Shown: in pieces, positions 8,702 through 17,141 of the stretch
Layout: the number at the start of each line of letters is the position of its first letter
How positions within the stretch are numbered: the first letter of the stretch is position 1
NCBI GenBank assembly: GCA_043738385.1
Contig: JAYUGL010000031.1
Span: forward strand, 1-18,886
DNA length: 18,886 nt
DNA from: JANYCD01 sp043738385
Lineage (GTDB): Bacteria; Pseudomonadota; Gammaproteobacteria; Burkholderiales; Rhodocyclaceae
Direction of reading: 5' to 3'
The notes under the pieces: model-generated
The model's database searches: none
What the model saw: only the letters and a program-made list of their open reading frames with translations
Told to the model about the DNA's origin: nothing
Position numbers and translations under genes: made by a program

Positions 8702-8755
8702 CTAGCACCACAGAATCAACTGCTGGCACTAGCACCACAGAATCAAATGCTGGTG
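8702..8755. repeat. 27-bp tandem duplication between prfC and folB
   Basis: Two adjacent copies (8702-8728 and 8729-8755) begin CTAGCACCACAGAATCAA and agree at 24 of 27 positions. They fill the whole gap between the convergent stop codons. The second copy contains a weak CACCA/TGGTG stem. I see no promoter or clear terminator here. It is probably a slippage duplication. Confidence 0.75.
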
Positions 8756-9103
8756 TTAACGACTGCGCTCGATCTGTACGCCGACGCGACGCACGCCCTG
8801 CATCACGCCCAGTTTGGCGATGCTGATCTTCACCCACGGCGCACCGAATTCCTTCAGCATCAGCTCGATGACAAATTCGCCCAGCGTTTCCAGCAGATTG
8901 AAGTGGCGCGCCGCCAGCTCAAGGCGGATGCGTGCGATCACCGCCGCGTAATCGATGGTCCGCGTGATGTCGTCGTTCTGCGCCGCTTCGTCGGGCACGC
9001 CGAAGGTAAGGCTGATTTCGAGTGTTTGTGCGGCAGCTTGTTCACGCGGATAAATGCCAACGTGGGCGTCCACACGCAAGTCGTCAATGAAGATGAAGTC
9101 CAT
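8756..9103 (-). CDS. folB: Dihydroneopterin aldolase
   Basis: FolB splits dihydroneopterin into 6-hydroxymethyl-dihydropterin and glycolaldehyde in folate synthesis. The 115-aa product has the family's length and landmarks: MDFIFIDDLRVDAHVGIYPREQ at the start with the conserved VGIYPRE loop, TIDYAAVIARI in the middle, FNLLETLGEFVIELML, and the catalytic-lysine strand WVKISIAKLGVMQGVRRVGVQIER (Lys97). It is divergent from plsY with a 55-bp gap. The only purine-rich ribosome-site-like sequence upstream (GAGGGG) is part of a small hairpin. Confidence 0.95.
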   Translation of the reverse strand: MDFIFIDDLRVDAHVGIYPREQAAAQTLEISLTFGVPDEAAQNDDITRTIDYAAVIARIRLELAARHFNLLETLGEFVIELMLKEFGAPWVKISIAKLGVMQGVRRVGVQIERSR

Positions 9104-9106
9104 TTA

Positions 9107-9120
9107 AGGGGTTTGCCCCT
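9107..9120. other. Small hairpin in the folB/plsY divergent gap
   Basis: AGGGG-TTTG-CCCCT is a perfect 5-bp stem with a 4-nt loop. In the folB mRNA it lies 3 nt before the start codon and includes the GAGGGG tract that could serve as ribosome site. It may tune folB translation; function is inferred only from position. Confidence 0.35.
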
Positions 9121-9158
9121 CGGTTAGAATGGCCGCGATTGTAAGTCACGAACTGCTC

Positions 9159-9758
9159 ATGAATGCCCAAACGCTATTGCTGTGCGCCGTACTGATCGGC
9201 TATCTGCTCGGATCGCTGCCGTTTGCCGTGATCGTCTCGCGCGCCTGCGGCCTGCCCGATCCGCGTACGGTCGGTTCCAAAAATCCCGGTGCCACCAACG
9301 TGCTGCGTTCCGGCAACAAGCTCGCGGCACTGCTGACCCTGATCGGCGACGCCCTCAAGGGTTGGATGGCGATGCAACTGTTAGCGCTGCTGGGGGCGGA
9401 CGCCACCGCGATTGCGGCGGCCGGCTTCGCGGCATTCATCGGCCACCTCTTTCCGCTGTTCCTCAAGTTCAAGGGCGGCAAAGGTGTGGCCACCGCACTC
9501 GGAGTCCTGGCTGGCTTTAGCGGTTGGCTGGCGCTGATCTGCATCGGCGCGTGGTTGCTGACCGCAATGGTGACGCGCTATTCATCGCTCGCAGCCCTGG
9601 TCGCCGCAGCGGTTGCGCCTTCAGCCGCGTGGTGGCTGAACCAGCCGGTCGAGACGCTGATCGTGGTGTCCGCCATGTCGGCGCTGCTGATCGTTCGGCA
9701 CCGCTCCAACATTCAGCATCTGCTGGCCGGTACCGAAGGCAAGCTGGGCGGGAAATAG
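9159..9758 (+). CDS. plsY: Glycerol-3-phosphate acyltransferase (acyl-phosphate type)
   Basis: PlsY is an inner-membrane enzyme that acylates glycerol-3-phosphate from acyl-phosphate, the first step of phospholipid synthesis. The 199-aa product has several hydrophobic helices and the three PlsY motifs: GYLLGSLPFAVIVSR followed by GSKNPGATNVLRSGNK, then GDALKG, then FIGHLFPLFLKFKGGKGVATALG. An in-frame ATG at 9129 would add ten residues, but it overlaps a TAGAAT box likely to be the promoter -10, so 9159 is chosen. It is convergent with tsaD, with 2 bp between the stop codons. Confidence 0.95.
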   Translation: MNAQTLLLCAVLIGYLLGSLPFAVIVSRACGLPDPRTVGSKNPGATNVLRSGNKLAALLTLIGDALKGWMAMQLLALLGADATAIAAAGFAAFIGHLFPLFLKFKGGKGVATALGVLAGFSGWLALICIGAWLLTAMVTRYSSLAALVAAAVAPSAAWWLNQPVETLIVVSAMSALLIVRHRSNIQHLLAGTEGKLGGK

Positions 9759-9760
9759 CT

Positions 9761-10786
9761 TCAGGCCGTCTCCTGCAAGGGCCAGCGCGGCCGCACACTG
9801 AAATTGCCTTCAGAAGATTTGGCCAGGCCGGCCAGCAGGCGCTGTGCGCCACAGAATGCGATCATGGCGCCGTTGTCGGTGCACAAATCCAGCGCCGGGT
9901 AGTGCACACTGACGCCGACTTTGGCCGCAGCGTTATTCAATCGTTCGCGCAAGCGGCGATTGGCACCCACCCCGCCGGCGACCACCAGCGTATCGAGGCC
10001 ACAATGCCGCAACGCTGCAAGCGACTTGGTAGTCAGCACCTCGGTCGCCGCTTCCTGAAATTCGGCGGCCAGGTTTGCCTTGTCCGATTCGGTCATTGTG
10101 GATTGACGCACTACCATCAGCACTGCGGTCTTCAGTCCCGAGAAACTGAAATCGAAATCGCCGGAATACAACATGGGTCGCGGCAGTTTGATTTTGTTCG
10201 GCACGCCGTGCTCGGCCAGCGCCGCCAGCGCCGGACCGCCGGGATACCTCAGCCCGAGCAGTTTGGCGGTCTTGTCGAAGGCCTCGCCCGCCGCGTCGTC
10301 GAGCGATTCGCCGAGCAACCGGTAAGCGCCCACTCCGTTGACACGCATCAGCTGAGTATGGCCACCCGAAACGAGCAGGGCGACAAAGGGAAATTTGGGC
10401 GGGTCTTGAGAGAGCAGCGGGGAGAGTAAATGTCCTTCGAGATGATGCACCGGCAAGGTCGGCACATTGAGCGCCATACCGAGTGCCTCGGCAAAGCTTG
10501 CTCCCACCAGCAAGGCGCCGGCCAGGCCCGGCCCCGCCGTGTAGGCGATGGCGTTGATGTTCTCTTTAAGGGTTCCGCTTTCCGCGAGAATCCGCTGTAG
10601 CAGCGGAACCAGCCGCCGGATGTGATCCCTTGACGCCAACTCGGGCACTACCCCGCCATAAGCTTCATGCATGGCCACTTGGGTATGGACGGCGTGCGCC
10701 AACAGGCCGCGATCGCTGTCGAACAGGGCGACACCGGTTTCGTCACAGGAGGATTCGATGCCGAGAACGATCATGGGTAGGCGCAT
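9761..10786 (-). CDS. tsaD: tRNA N6-threonylcarbamoyladenosine transferase TsaD
   Basis: TsaD transfers the threonylcarbamoyl group to A37 of ANN-decoding tRNAs (t6A), working with TsaB/TsaE. The sequence shows the ASKHA-fold landmarks IVLGIESSCDETGVAL, AYTAGPGLAGALLVGASFA, the metal-binding HHLEGHL (His115, His119), LLVSGGHTQL, GEAFDKTAKLLGL, FSFSGLKTA, VVAGGVGANRRLRE and CTDNGAMIAF. Length is 341 aa from the ATG at 10786, which has an AAAGGT ribosome site a short distance upstream. The ATG at 10774 (MIVLGIESS) matches many family starts but lacks a ribosome site. It is divergent from rpsU, a conserved proteobacterial arrangement. Confidence 0.97.
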   Translation of the reverse strand: MRLPMIVLGIESSCDETGVALFDSDRGLLAHAVHTQVAMHEAYGGVVPELASRDHIRRLVPLLQRILAESGTLKENINAIAYTAGPGLAGALLVGASFAEALGMALNVPTLPVHHLEGHLLSPLLSQDPPKFPFVALLVSGGHTQLMRVNGVGAYRLLGESLDDAAGEAFDKTAKLLGLRYPGGPALAALAEHGVPNKIKLPRPMLYSGDFDFSFSGLKTAVLMVVRQSTMTESDKANLAAEFQEAATEVLTTKSLAALRHCGLDTLVVAGGVGANRRLRERLNNAAAKVGVSVHYPALDLCTDNGAMIAFCGAQRLLAGLAKSSEGNFSVRPRWPLQETA

Positions 10787-10793
10787 TTTACCT

Positions 10794-10821
10794 TTGACAT
10801 TGCCCCGGAAATGGATACAAT
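10794..10821 (+). promoter_or_regulatory. Sigma70 promoter of rpsU and the macromolecular-synthesis operon
   Basis: TTGACA (10794-10799) and TACAAT (10816-10821) with a 16-bp spacer lie 35 bp before the rpsU ATG. The -35 box is perfect and the -10 differs from consensus at one position. It overlaps the tsaD 5' region on the other strand. Confidence 0.75.
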
Positions 10822-10855
10822 TCGCGCCTTTCCCGCTCTAACCAAGGTAATTGCA

Positions 10856-11068
10856 ATGCCGGGTATCCGTCTAAAGGAAAATGAGCCGTTTGAAGTCGCG
10901 ATCCGTCGCTTCAAGCGTGCCATCGAGAAGACCGGTCTGTTGACCGAGTTGCGTTCGCGTGAGTTTTACGAGAAGCCCACCGCCGAGCGCAAGCGCAAGC
11001 TGGCTGCCGCCGTGAAGCGCCATCACAAGCGCATCCGCAGCCAGTTGCTGCCGCCGAAGCTGTACTAA
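10856..11068 (+). CDS. rpsU: 30S ribosomal protein S21
   Basis: S21 sits on the 30S platform and helps mRNA initiation. The 70-aa product starts MPGIRLKENEPFEVAIRRFKR and has the family pattern FEVAIRRFKRAIEKTGLLTELRSREFYEKPTAERKRK with a very basic C-terminus. The ATG at 10856 is preceded by AAGG 9 nt upstream. The in-frame ATG at 10811 lies within the promoter and is ignored. It is first gene of the rpsU-yqeY-dnaG-rpoD group and is followed by a strong terminator, so S21 can be made in excess of primase and sigma. Confidence 0.97.
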   Translation: MPGIRLKENEPFEVAIRRFKRAIEKTGLLTELRSREFYEKPTAERKRKLAAAVKRHHKRIRSQLLPPKLY

Positions 11069-11089
11069 AAGCTTCGCCCTCAAGTCCTG

Positions 11090-11133
11090 CCGAAACCGCC
11101 AATATCCAACGATACTGGCGGTTTCGGCGTTTT
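11090..11133 (+). terminator. Strong terminator/attenuator after rpsU
   Basis: A perfect 12-bp stem, CCGAAACCGCCA (11090-11101) with TGGCGGTTTCGG (11116-11127), has a 14-nt loop and is followed by CGTTTT. It separates abundant rpsU mRNA from yqeY-dnaG-rpoD, matching the role known for the rpsU-dnaG terminator in E. coli. The yqeY ATG is 17 bp later with a GAGGAGA ribosome site. Confidence 0.85.
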
Positions 11134-11150
11134 CACATCGAGGAGACCGA

Positions 11151-11597
11151 ATGTCGCTCAAGCTCCGCATCAACGAAGACATGAAGACCGCAATGCGCGC
11201 CCGGGAGTCGGCGCGCCTGGCCGCGATCCGCCTGCTGATGGCGGCGATGAAACAAAAAGAAGTCGATGAACGCATCGAGCTCGATGACGCGGCGGTGATC
11301 GCCATCATTGAAAAAATGCTCAAGCAGCGCAAGGATTCGATCACCCAGTTCGAAGCCGGCAAGCGCCAGGATCTGGCCGATGCCGAAAAATTTGAAGTGG
11401 ACGTGCTGATGGCCTACATGCCGCAGGCGCTGTCTGCCGCCGAAGTGGAAGCCATCGTCGCCGCTGCCGTGGCCGAGTCCGGTGCCAGTGCGCCTTCGGA
11501 CATGGGCAAGGTGATCGCCCTGGTCAAGCCTAAAGTCGCCGGCCGCGCCGACATGGGCGAAGTGTCCAAACTCGTCAAGGCGAAGCTTGGTCACTGA
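11151..11597 (+). CDS. yqeY: GatB/YqeY domain-containing protein
   Basis: A stand-alone 148-aa YqeY protein related to the C-terminal tail domain of the GatB amidotransferase subunit. Its precise role is not settled. Typical stretches are LRINEDMKTAMRARESARLAAIRLLMAAMKQKEVDER near the start, AIIEKMLKQRKDSITQFEAGKRQDLADAEKFEVDVLMAYMP, and the C-terminal DMGKVIALVKPKVAGRADMGEVSKLVKAKL. GAGGAGA 7 nt before the ATG is a strong ribosome site. Its position between rpsU and dnaG is common in beta- and gammaproteobacteria. Confidence 0.93.
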   Translation: MSLKLRINEDMKTAMRARESARLAAIRLLMAAMKQKEVDERIELDDAAVIAIIEKMLKQRKDSITQFEAGKRQDLADAEKFEVDVLMAYMPQALSAAEVEAIVAAAVAESGASAPSDMGKVIALVKPKVAGRADMGEVSKLVKAKLGH

Positions 11598-11612
11598 GTC
11601 AGTTCCCAATTG

Positions 11613-11697
11613 AGCGCCCCCAAACCTGCCGCTTCGCGTCAGGCCCCCCAAGGTGGTTCAAGAAAGCTTGGGACGGCCCGGCGCTTTCTTGAGAGCG
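11613..11697. repeat. Multi-hairpin intergenic repeat before dnaG
   Basis: The 115-bp yqeY-dnaG gap is filled by a GC-rich palindromic unit. It contains a small hairpin at 11625-11643 (CCTG..CAGG), a CCCAAG/CTTGGG pair (11647-11652 with 11667-11672), and a perfect 10-bp stem TCAAGAAAGC/GCTTTCTTGA (11658-11667 with 11683-11692). The last two overlap and exclude each other. The wording ...CCCCCCAAGG...CTTGGGACGGCCCGGCG... resembles a dispersed intergenic repeat familiar from Burkholderiales genomes; that comparison is from memory. It ends 15 bp before the dnaG start. Confidence 0.6.
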
Positions 11698-11712
11698 GCG
11701 CATAATCGCGCC

Positions 11713-13458
11713 GTGATTCCCGAAAGTTTTATCCAGGAACTGCTAGGCCGCCTCGACATCGCCGACGTTGTCGAGCGCTACGTGCCCTTGCGTAAAGCGG
11801 GCGCCAACTACAGTGCCTGCTGCCCCTTTCATTCCGAAAAAACACCGTCGTTCACGGTGAGTCCGGTCAAGCAGTTTTATCACTGCTTCGGATGCGGCGC
11901 GCATGGCAGCGCCATCGGCTTCGTCATGCAGTATTCGGGACTCGGCTTCATCGATGCCGTGGAGGATCTCGCCTCGCATATCGGCCTGCAAGTGCCGCGC
12001 GAAACCTCGGCCCATCGCGTCGCGGACAGCGCCCGCAAGGCGCCGCTGACCGAGTTGATGGCGCGCGCCGCTGGCTTCTATCGCCAGCAACTGAAAGCCT
12101 CGCCCAAGGCTGTCGACTACCTCAAGGGGCGCGGCCTGACCGGTGAGATCGCCGCCCGCTTCGGCCTGGGCTACGCACCCGAAGACTGGCAGGGCCTGCA
12201 ACAGGCATTCTCAAACTACGACGATGCAGCCTTGGTCGAGTGCGGTCTGGTCATAGTGAACGAGCAGGGCCGCCGCTACGACCGTTTTCGTGACCGCGTC
12301 ATGTTTCCCATCCTCGATCAGCGTGGCAATGTGATCGGTTTCGGCGGGCGCGTCATCGACGCGGGTGAGCCCAAGTATCTCAACTCGCCCGAAACGCCGC
12401 TGTTCGAAAAGGGTCGGGAGCTCTACGGCCTCAGCCAGGCGCGTAAGGCAATTCACGAAGCTAATACCGTTATTGTGGCCGAAGGCTACATGGATGTGGT
12501 CGGCCTCGCCCAACTCGGCGTCGAGAATGTGGTCGCTTCGCTCGGCACTGCCACCACCGGCATGCATGTACAGAAGCTGCTCAAGCAGGCCAATCGCGTA
12601 GTGTTCTGTTTTGACCGCGATAGCGCAGGAGATAGAGCTGCACGCCGCGCAATGGAGAACAGTCTTGAATATCTCGTCGATGGCAAGAGCGTCGAGTTTT
12701 TGCAGATGGACGGTAACCAAGATCCGGATGAGTACATTCGCGAGAAGGGTAAGGAAGCCTTCCTTCGTTATGTTAGACAGGCGATTCCCTTGAGCCAATT
12801 TTTTGTCCGAGAGCTTCGCAAAGACCTCAGCCTCTCGACCGCTGAAGGCCGTGCTGCGTTGATTCAGGAAGCCAAGCCGCTATTGCAGAAAATCGCTGCG
12901 CCGGTGATGCGCGTGCAGCTCACCAAGGAGATCGCGACACTGGCCCAGCTCTCGCAGGCCGAAGTCGAAGCCCAATGTGGCCTCAAGCCGCTGGCGCGCT
13001 ACCGCACGCCGCCGCGCGGTCAGCAACGCACGGTCGAAGTTTCAAAACTGCGTACATTGCTGAAAGCGATTCTAGAACGGCCGGAGCGCGCTGCGCGGGT
13101 CCCGCTTGATGCGATTCCCCTGGATCACCCGGAAGGGGCGGCGTTGCACTTCATTGCCACTGCTTTTGAACAGGGCGAATTGCCGGCTGGCAACCATGGC
13201 GTGATGCTCGAGTTCCTGCGCGGATCGCCGCACGAGGCTGCGGTAATGGCGTTCAACGAAGCGGTGGCACGTGAAGTCGACGAAGCCAGCAGTGAAAAAG
13301 AGTTCGAGGAAACGCTGGCCAGCCTGCGTTTTCAGGAACTTAAATCCGAGATTGCGGCGCTCACCGCAACGGAACGGCAAGGCGGACTTTCCCCCGCCGA
13401 ACGGCAGCGATTGGCCGAATTACTGGCGAGAAAAACCAGCGAAAGTCCGGGGAATTGA
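11713..13458 (+). CDS. dnaG: DNA primase
   Basis: DnaG makes RNA primers for replication and is recruited by DnaB helicase. The GTG at 11713 gives the family start VIPESFIQELLGRLDIADVVERYV, so 581 aa is the chosen length; the upstream extension reads through the repeat. Domains: a CHC2 zinc finger at ~35-62 (Cys37, His40, Cys58, Cys61), then the catalytic core with RFRDRVMFPILDQRGNVIGFGGRVI, then TOPRIM with VIVAEGYMDVVGLAQLGVENVVASLGTA and FCFDRDSAGDRAARRA. A C-terminal DnaB-binding region follows. There is no clear ribosome site, only hairpins, so primase translation is probably weak, as expected for a protein needed in few copies. It is third in the operon. Confidence 0.96.
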   Translation: MIPESFIQELLGRLDIADVVERYVPLRKAGANYSACCPFHSEKTPSFTVSPVKQFYHCFGCGAHGSAIGFVMQYSGLGFIDAVEDLASHIGLQVPRETSAHRVADSARKAPLTELMARAAGFYRQQLKASPKAVDYLKGRGLTGEIAARFGLGYAPEDWQGLQQAFSNYDDAALVECGLVIVNEQGRRYDRFRDRVMFPILDQRGNVIGFGGRVIDAGEPKYLNSPETPLFEKGRELYGLSQARKAIHEANTVIVAEGYMDVVGLAQLGVENVVASLGTATTGMHVQKLLKQANRVVFCFDRDSAGDRAARRAMENSLEYLVDGKSVEFLQMDGNQDPDEYIREKGKEAFLRYVRQAIPLSQFFVRELRKDLSLSTAEGRAALIQEAKPLLQKIAAPVMRVQLTKEIATLAQLSQAEVEAQCGLKPLARYRTPPRGQQRTVEVSKLRTLLKAILERPERAARVPLDAIPLDHPEGAALHFIATAFEQGELPAGNHGVMLEFLRGSPHEAAVMAFNEAVAREVDEASSEKEFEETLASLRFQELKSEIAALTATERQGGLSPAERQRLAELLARKTSESPGN

Positions 13459-13464
13459 CTAGTG

Positions 13465-13523
13465 TATAATTTCCGGTTACCCCAAGCTTTGACTACCGAC
13501 TGCAAGGCCATTCAGCCTTGCGG
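13465..13523 (+). promoter_or_regulatory. rpoD leader: possible internal promoter and hairpin
   Basis: A TATAAT box (13465-13470), just after the dnaG stop, could start an rpoD-specific transcript, but no good -35 hexamer is seen. Downstream, GCAAGGC (13502-13508) and GCCTTGC (13515-13521) form a perfect 7-bp stem over a 6-nt loop, extendable by two pairs. It ends 22 bp before the rpoD ATG. There is no U-run, so it is a leader structure rather than a terminator. Confidence 0.4.
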
Positions 13524-13544
13524 CGCTTGAACCGAGGATTTGCC

Positions 13545-15794
<2,250 letters not shown>

Positions 15795-15834
15795 CCCACT
15801 CTCTATTGCCTGTCGCCCCACGGGTGGCAAGCAC

Positions 15835-15911
15835 GGGCCTGTAGCTCAGCTGGTTAGAGCAGAGGACTCATAATCCTTTGGTCGTCGGTTCAAGTCCGAC
15901 CGGGCCCACCA
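15835..15911 (+). tRNA. tRNA with anticodon CAT, probably tRNA-Ile2
   Basis: Full 77-nt cloverleaf. The acceptor is GGGCCTG/CGGGCCC with A73 and an encoded CCA. The D arm is GCTC-AGCTGGTTA-GAGC, the anticodon stem GAGGA/TCCTT, the anticodon CAT at 15869-15871, and the T arm GTCGG-TTCAAGT-CCGAC. A CAT anticodon may mean Met or, after lysidine modification by TilS, Ile (AUA). Acceptor pairs C4-G69 and C5-G68 are known TilS recognition elements and are lacking in elongator tRNA-Met, so tRNA-Ile2 is favoured. Its 3' end is duplicated 2.86 kb downstream, marking it as an integration site. Confidence 0.93.
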
Positions 15912-15914
15912 ATA
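15865..15914 (+). repeat. attL-like site within the tRNA 3' half
   Basis: From the anticodon stem to the CCA end this sequence recurs at 18724-18772. Identity is exact over 42 bp. Then one C of the acceptor stem is missing in the distal copy, followed by seven more identical bases (ACCAATA). The intact tRNA is kept on this side, as is usual when an element carries a replacement 3' end. Confidence 0.85.
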
Positions 15915-15958
15915 CCAGAGCGGCTTACAGCGATATAGGCCGTTTTCATCTAAATGCT

Positions 15959-15977
15959 GGGGTTACGTCGGGGTTAC
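15959..15977 (+). repeat. Paired GGGGTTAC repeats, arm-type site (left)
   Basis: GGGGTTAC occurs at 15959-15966 and 15970-15977, start-to-start 11 bp, on one face of the helix. A pair in inverted orientation (TAACCCC twice, again 11 bp apart) lies near the other inner end at 18330-18347. Such symmetric pairs are what the arm-binding domains of tyrosine integrases usually recognise. Confidence 0.5.
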
Positions 15978-16063
15978 ATTTCCCCTTCGCCGGTAGCCCG
16001 CAAAGAGCACTTGGGCGGTATGAAGCACGGGCTTACCCACGCTCAGGACACTCGTTCCGAGCC

Positions 16064-16110
16064 GGGGCAGGGGTGGGGGGGGGTATGCCCCGGAAAGATA
16101 CCCACCCCCT
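16064..16110 (+). terminator. G-tract plus hairpin downstream of the tRNA
   Basis: Four runs of four or more G within 20 bases (16064-16083) meet the usual G-quadruplex pattern. The G-tract also pairs with the C-rich stretch that follows: GGGTAT (16081-16086) with ATACCC (16098-16103), or alternatively GGGGTGGG (16070-16077) with CCCACCCC (16101-16108). It is followed by CTCTTATTTT. This could end transcription coming from rpoD and the tRNA. The rest of 15978-16191 shows no gene that I trust. Confidence 0.45.
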
Positions 16111-16191
16111 CTTATTTTGATTAAGACTCTCATGGCTCCCCGCAATTTTCTGGCGGCGAAAAATGCGCCATTCACAAGTGTTGCCTTTCAA

Positions 16192-16237
16192 TTTGAGTAG
16201 TGGCAGGCATGTAGATGCCTAAATTCCCCTACTCAAA
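16192..16237. other. Nested inverted repeat before the 77-aa gene
   Basis: An outer perfect 9-bp stem (TTTGAGTAG 16192-16200 with CTACTCAAA 16229-16237) encloses an inner perfect 6-bp stem (AGGCAT 16205-16210 with ATGCCT 16215-16220) over a GTAG loop. It lies 5 bp before the first ATG of the small gene and leaves no room for a free ribosome site. It has no U-run on the plus side. Confidence 0.6.
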
Positions 16238-16242
16238 AATTA

Positions 16243-16476
16243 ATGATTTCGATGGAAATCTTAAAACCCGAATCGTCAAAGGTCAGGTGGCTTCAAATTG
16301 AGAACTACATGAGGTCCAGACAGATAGTCAAAGCCCTTGAAGTCTTAAAAGGTCTGGCGACTGAAGGATATTCAGACGCTTGTACTGAAATTGGGAACAT
16401 TCTCGAACAGCTGAATCAAGACCACAAGGGCCAACTCCTGGAAGACAAATTTTTGGGGGAAGCTCACTCGGATTAA
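16243..16476 (+). CDS. Small hypothetical protein, possibly Sel1/TPR-like
   Basis: A 77-aa frame with an ATG at 16243 (a second at 16252). The middle, RSRQIVKALEVLKGLATEGYSDACTEIGNILEQ, has the alternating helix pattern of a single Sel1 or TPR-like repeat (AL..L..LA..G...A...IGN). The rest is charged, with no signal peptide or membrane segment. Base composition is more AT-rich than the core genes, like its island neighbours. No ribosome site is clear, and the start is crowded by a nested inverted repeat. It is convergent with the DUF4360 pair, with 20 bp between stop codons. It may be a genuine small gene or the truncated N-terminus of a longer repeat protein. Confidence 0.45.
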   Translation: MISMEILKPESSKVRWLQIENYMRSRQIVKALEVLKGLATEGYSDACTEIGNILEQLNQDHKGQLLEDKFLGEAHSD

Positions 16477-16496
16477 GAGCGTTTGGTCGCAACACT

Positions 16497-17084
16497 TCAA
16501 GGGCATTTCTTTAAATTGAGATGGTAGACCAGGGCTCCACCCGGGACGGCATCCGTGGTGTCCAAAGACACCATTGCCCTGCCGGCTCGCAGGTCGCCAT
16601 CGAGGCTTTGTGTGATGTCGACGTTGAGCATGGTGGCGGTGCCACACCCTACCCGTTTCATTTGTCCCGCACCGATGGTTTCCGTAAAAAAATAATCGCC
16701 TTCATGCGGACCTTTGATTTTGCGTTTGAAAACGCGACCGTGTTCGTTGTCGTGTGGTCCCAAGAAATATTGAACGTCGAGCTCGGTTTCTTGATTCGCA
16801 ACGAGTTTCGCAAAGCCCCGGTAATCGACCTTGTAAACACCGATGGAATAATTCGCCGGTAAATTTAGCGGGGACGAAATGCGGCAAACTTTTCTTTGCC
16901 TTCCCCCAACTGAAATGCCGCTGCTTTCGACGGTGAACTGGTCAAACAAAATGCTCAAGGTCGCGCCATCGGGGGACATGACGATCGAGTAGCTTCCCTC
17001 GGGACAACCGTTGGCTTCTTGGGCCAATGCTGGCAGGCCGACAAGCAATGCGCACGCGAAAATACTTGTCATCATCAATTTCAT
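16497..17084 (-). CDS. Secreted DUF4360-like protein (diverged copy)
   Basis: A 195-aa exported protein of unknown function. The signal peptide is MKLMMTSIFACALLVGLPALA, with cleavage predicted after residue 21. Four cysteines outside the signal (27, 67, 147, 194) match the four in the upstream paralog in position and context: GCPEGSYS, RKVCRIS, GCGTAT and LKKCP. Two conserved disulfides are therefore likely. Other shared stretches are MSPDGATLSILFDQF, VYKVDYRGF, DVQYFLGP and ALVYHL. A GAGAGGA ribosome site lies 6-7 nt before the ATG. It is the second gene of the pair, 57 bp behind the first. It departs further from the family pattern as I recall it than the upstream copy does. The call rests on homology to that copy. 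Confidence 0.8.
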   Translation of the reverse strand: MKLMMTSIFACALLVGLPALAQEANGCPEGSYSIVMSPDGATLSILFDQFTVESSGISVGGRQRKVCRISSPLNLPANYSIGVYKVDYRGFAKLVANQETELDVQYFLGPHDNEHGRVFKRKIKGPHEGDYFFTETIGAGQMKRVGCGTATMLNVDITQSLDGDLRAGRAMVSLDTTDAVPGGALVYHLNLKKCP

Positions 17085-17104
17085 AGAATTTTCCTCTCAG
17101 AATA

Positions 17105-17132
17105 GGGCGGCGATGGAATCCAAGCGCCGCCC
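17105..17132. other. Hairpin between the two DUF4360 genes
   Basis: A perfect 8-bp GC stem, GGGCGGCG (17105-17112) with CGCCGCCC (17125-17132), has a 12-nt loop and sits in the 57-bp intercistronic gap. It is not followed by a clear U-run in either direction. It is more likely an mRNA-stabilising or partial-termination element that lowers expression of the second gene. Confidence 0.5.
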
Positions 17133-17141
17133 GATATTCGC

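Noticed and set aside
9524..10429. 301-codon plus-strand open frame
   Set aside because: Overlaps plsY and runs antisense to tsaD, both firmly identified.
13455..13470. TTGACT plus TATAAT as a full rpoD promoter
   Set aside because: The hexamers are only 4 bp apart; at most the -10 box is usable.
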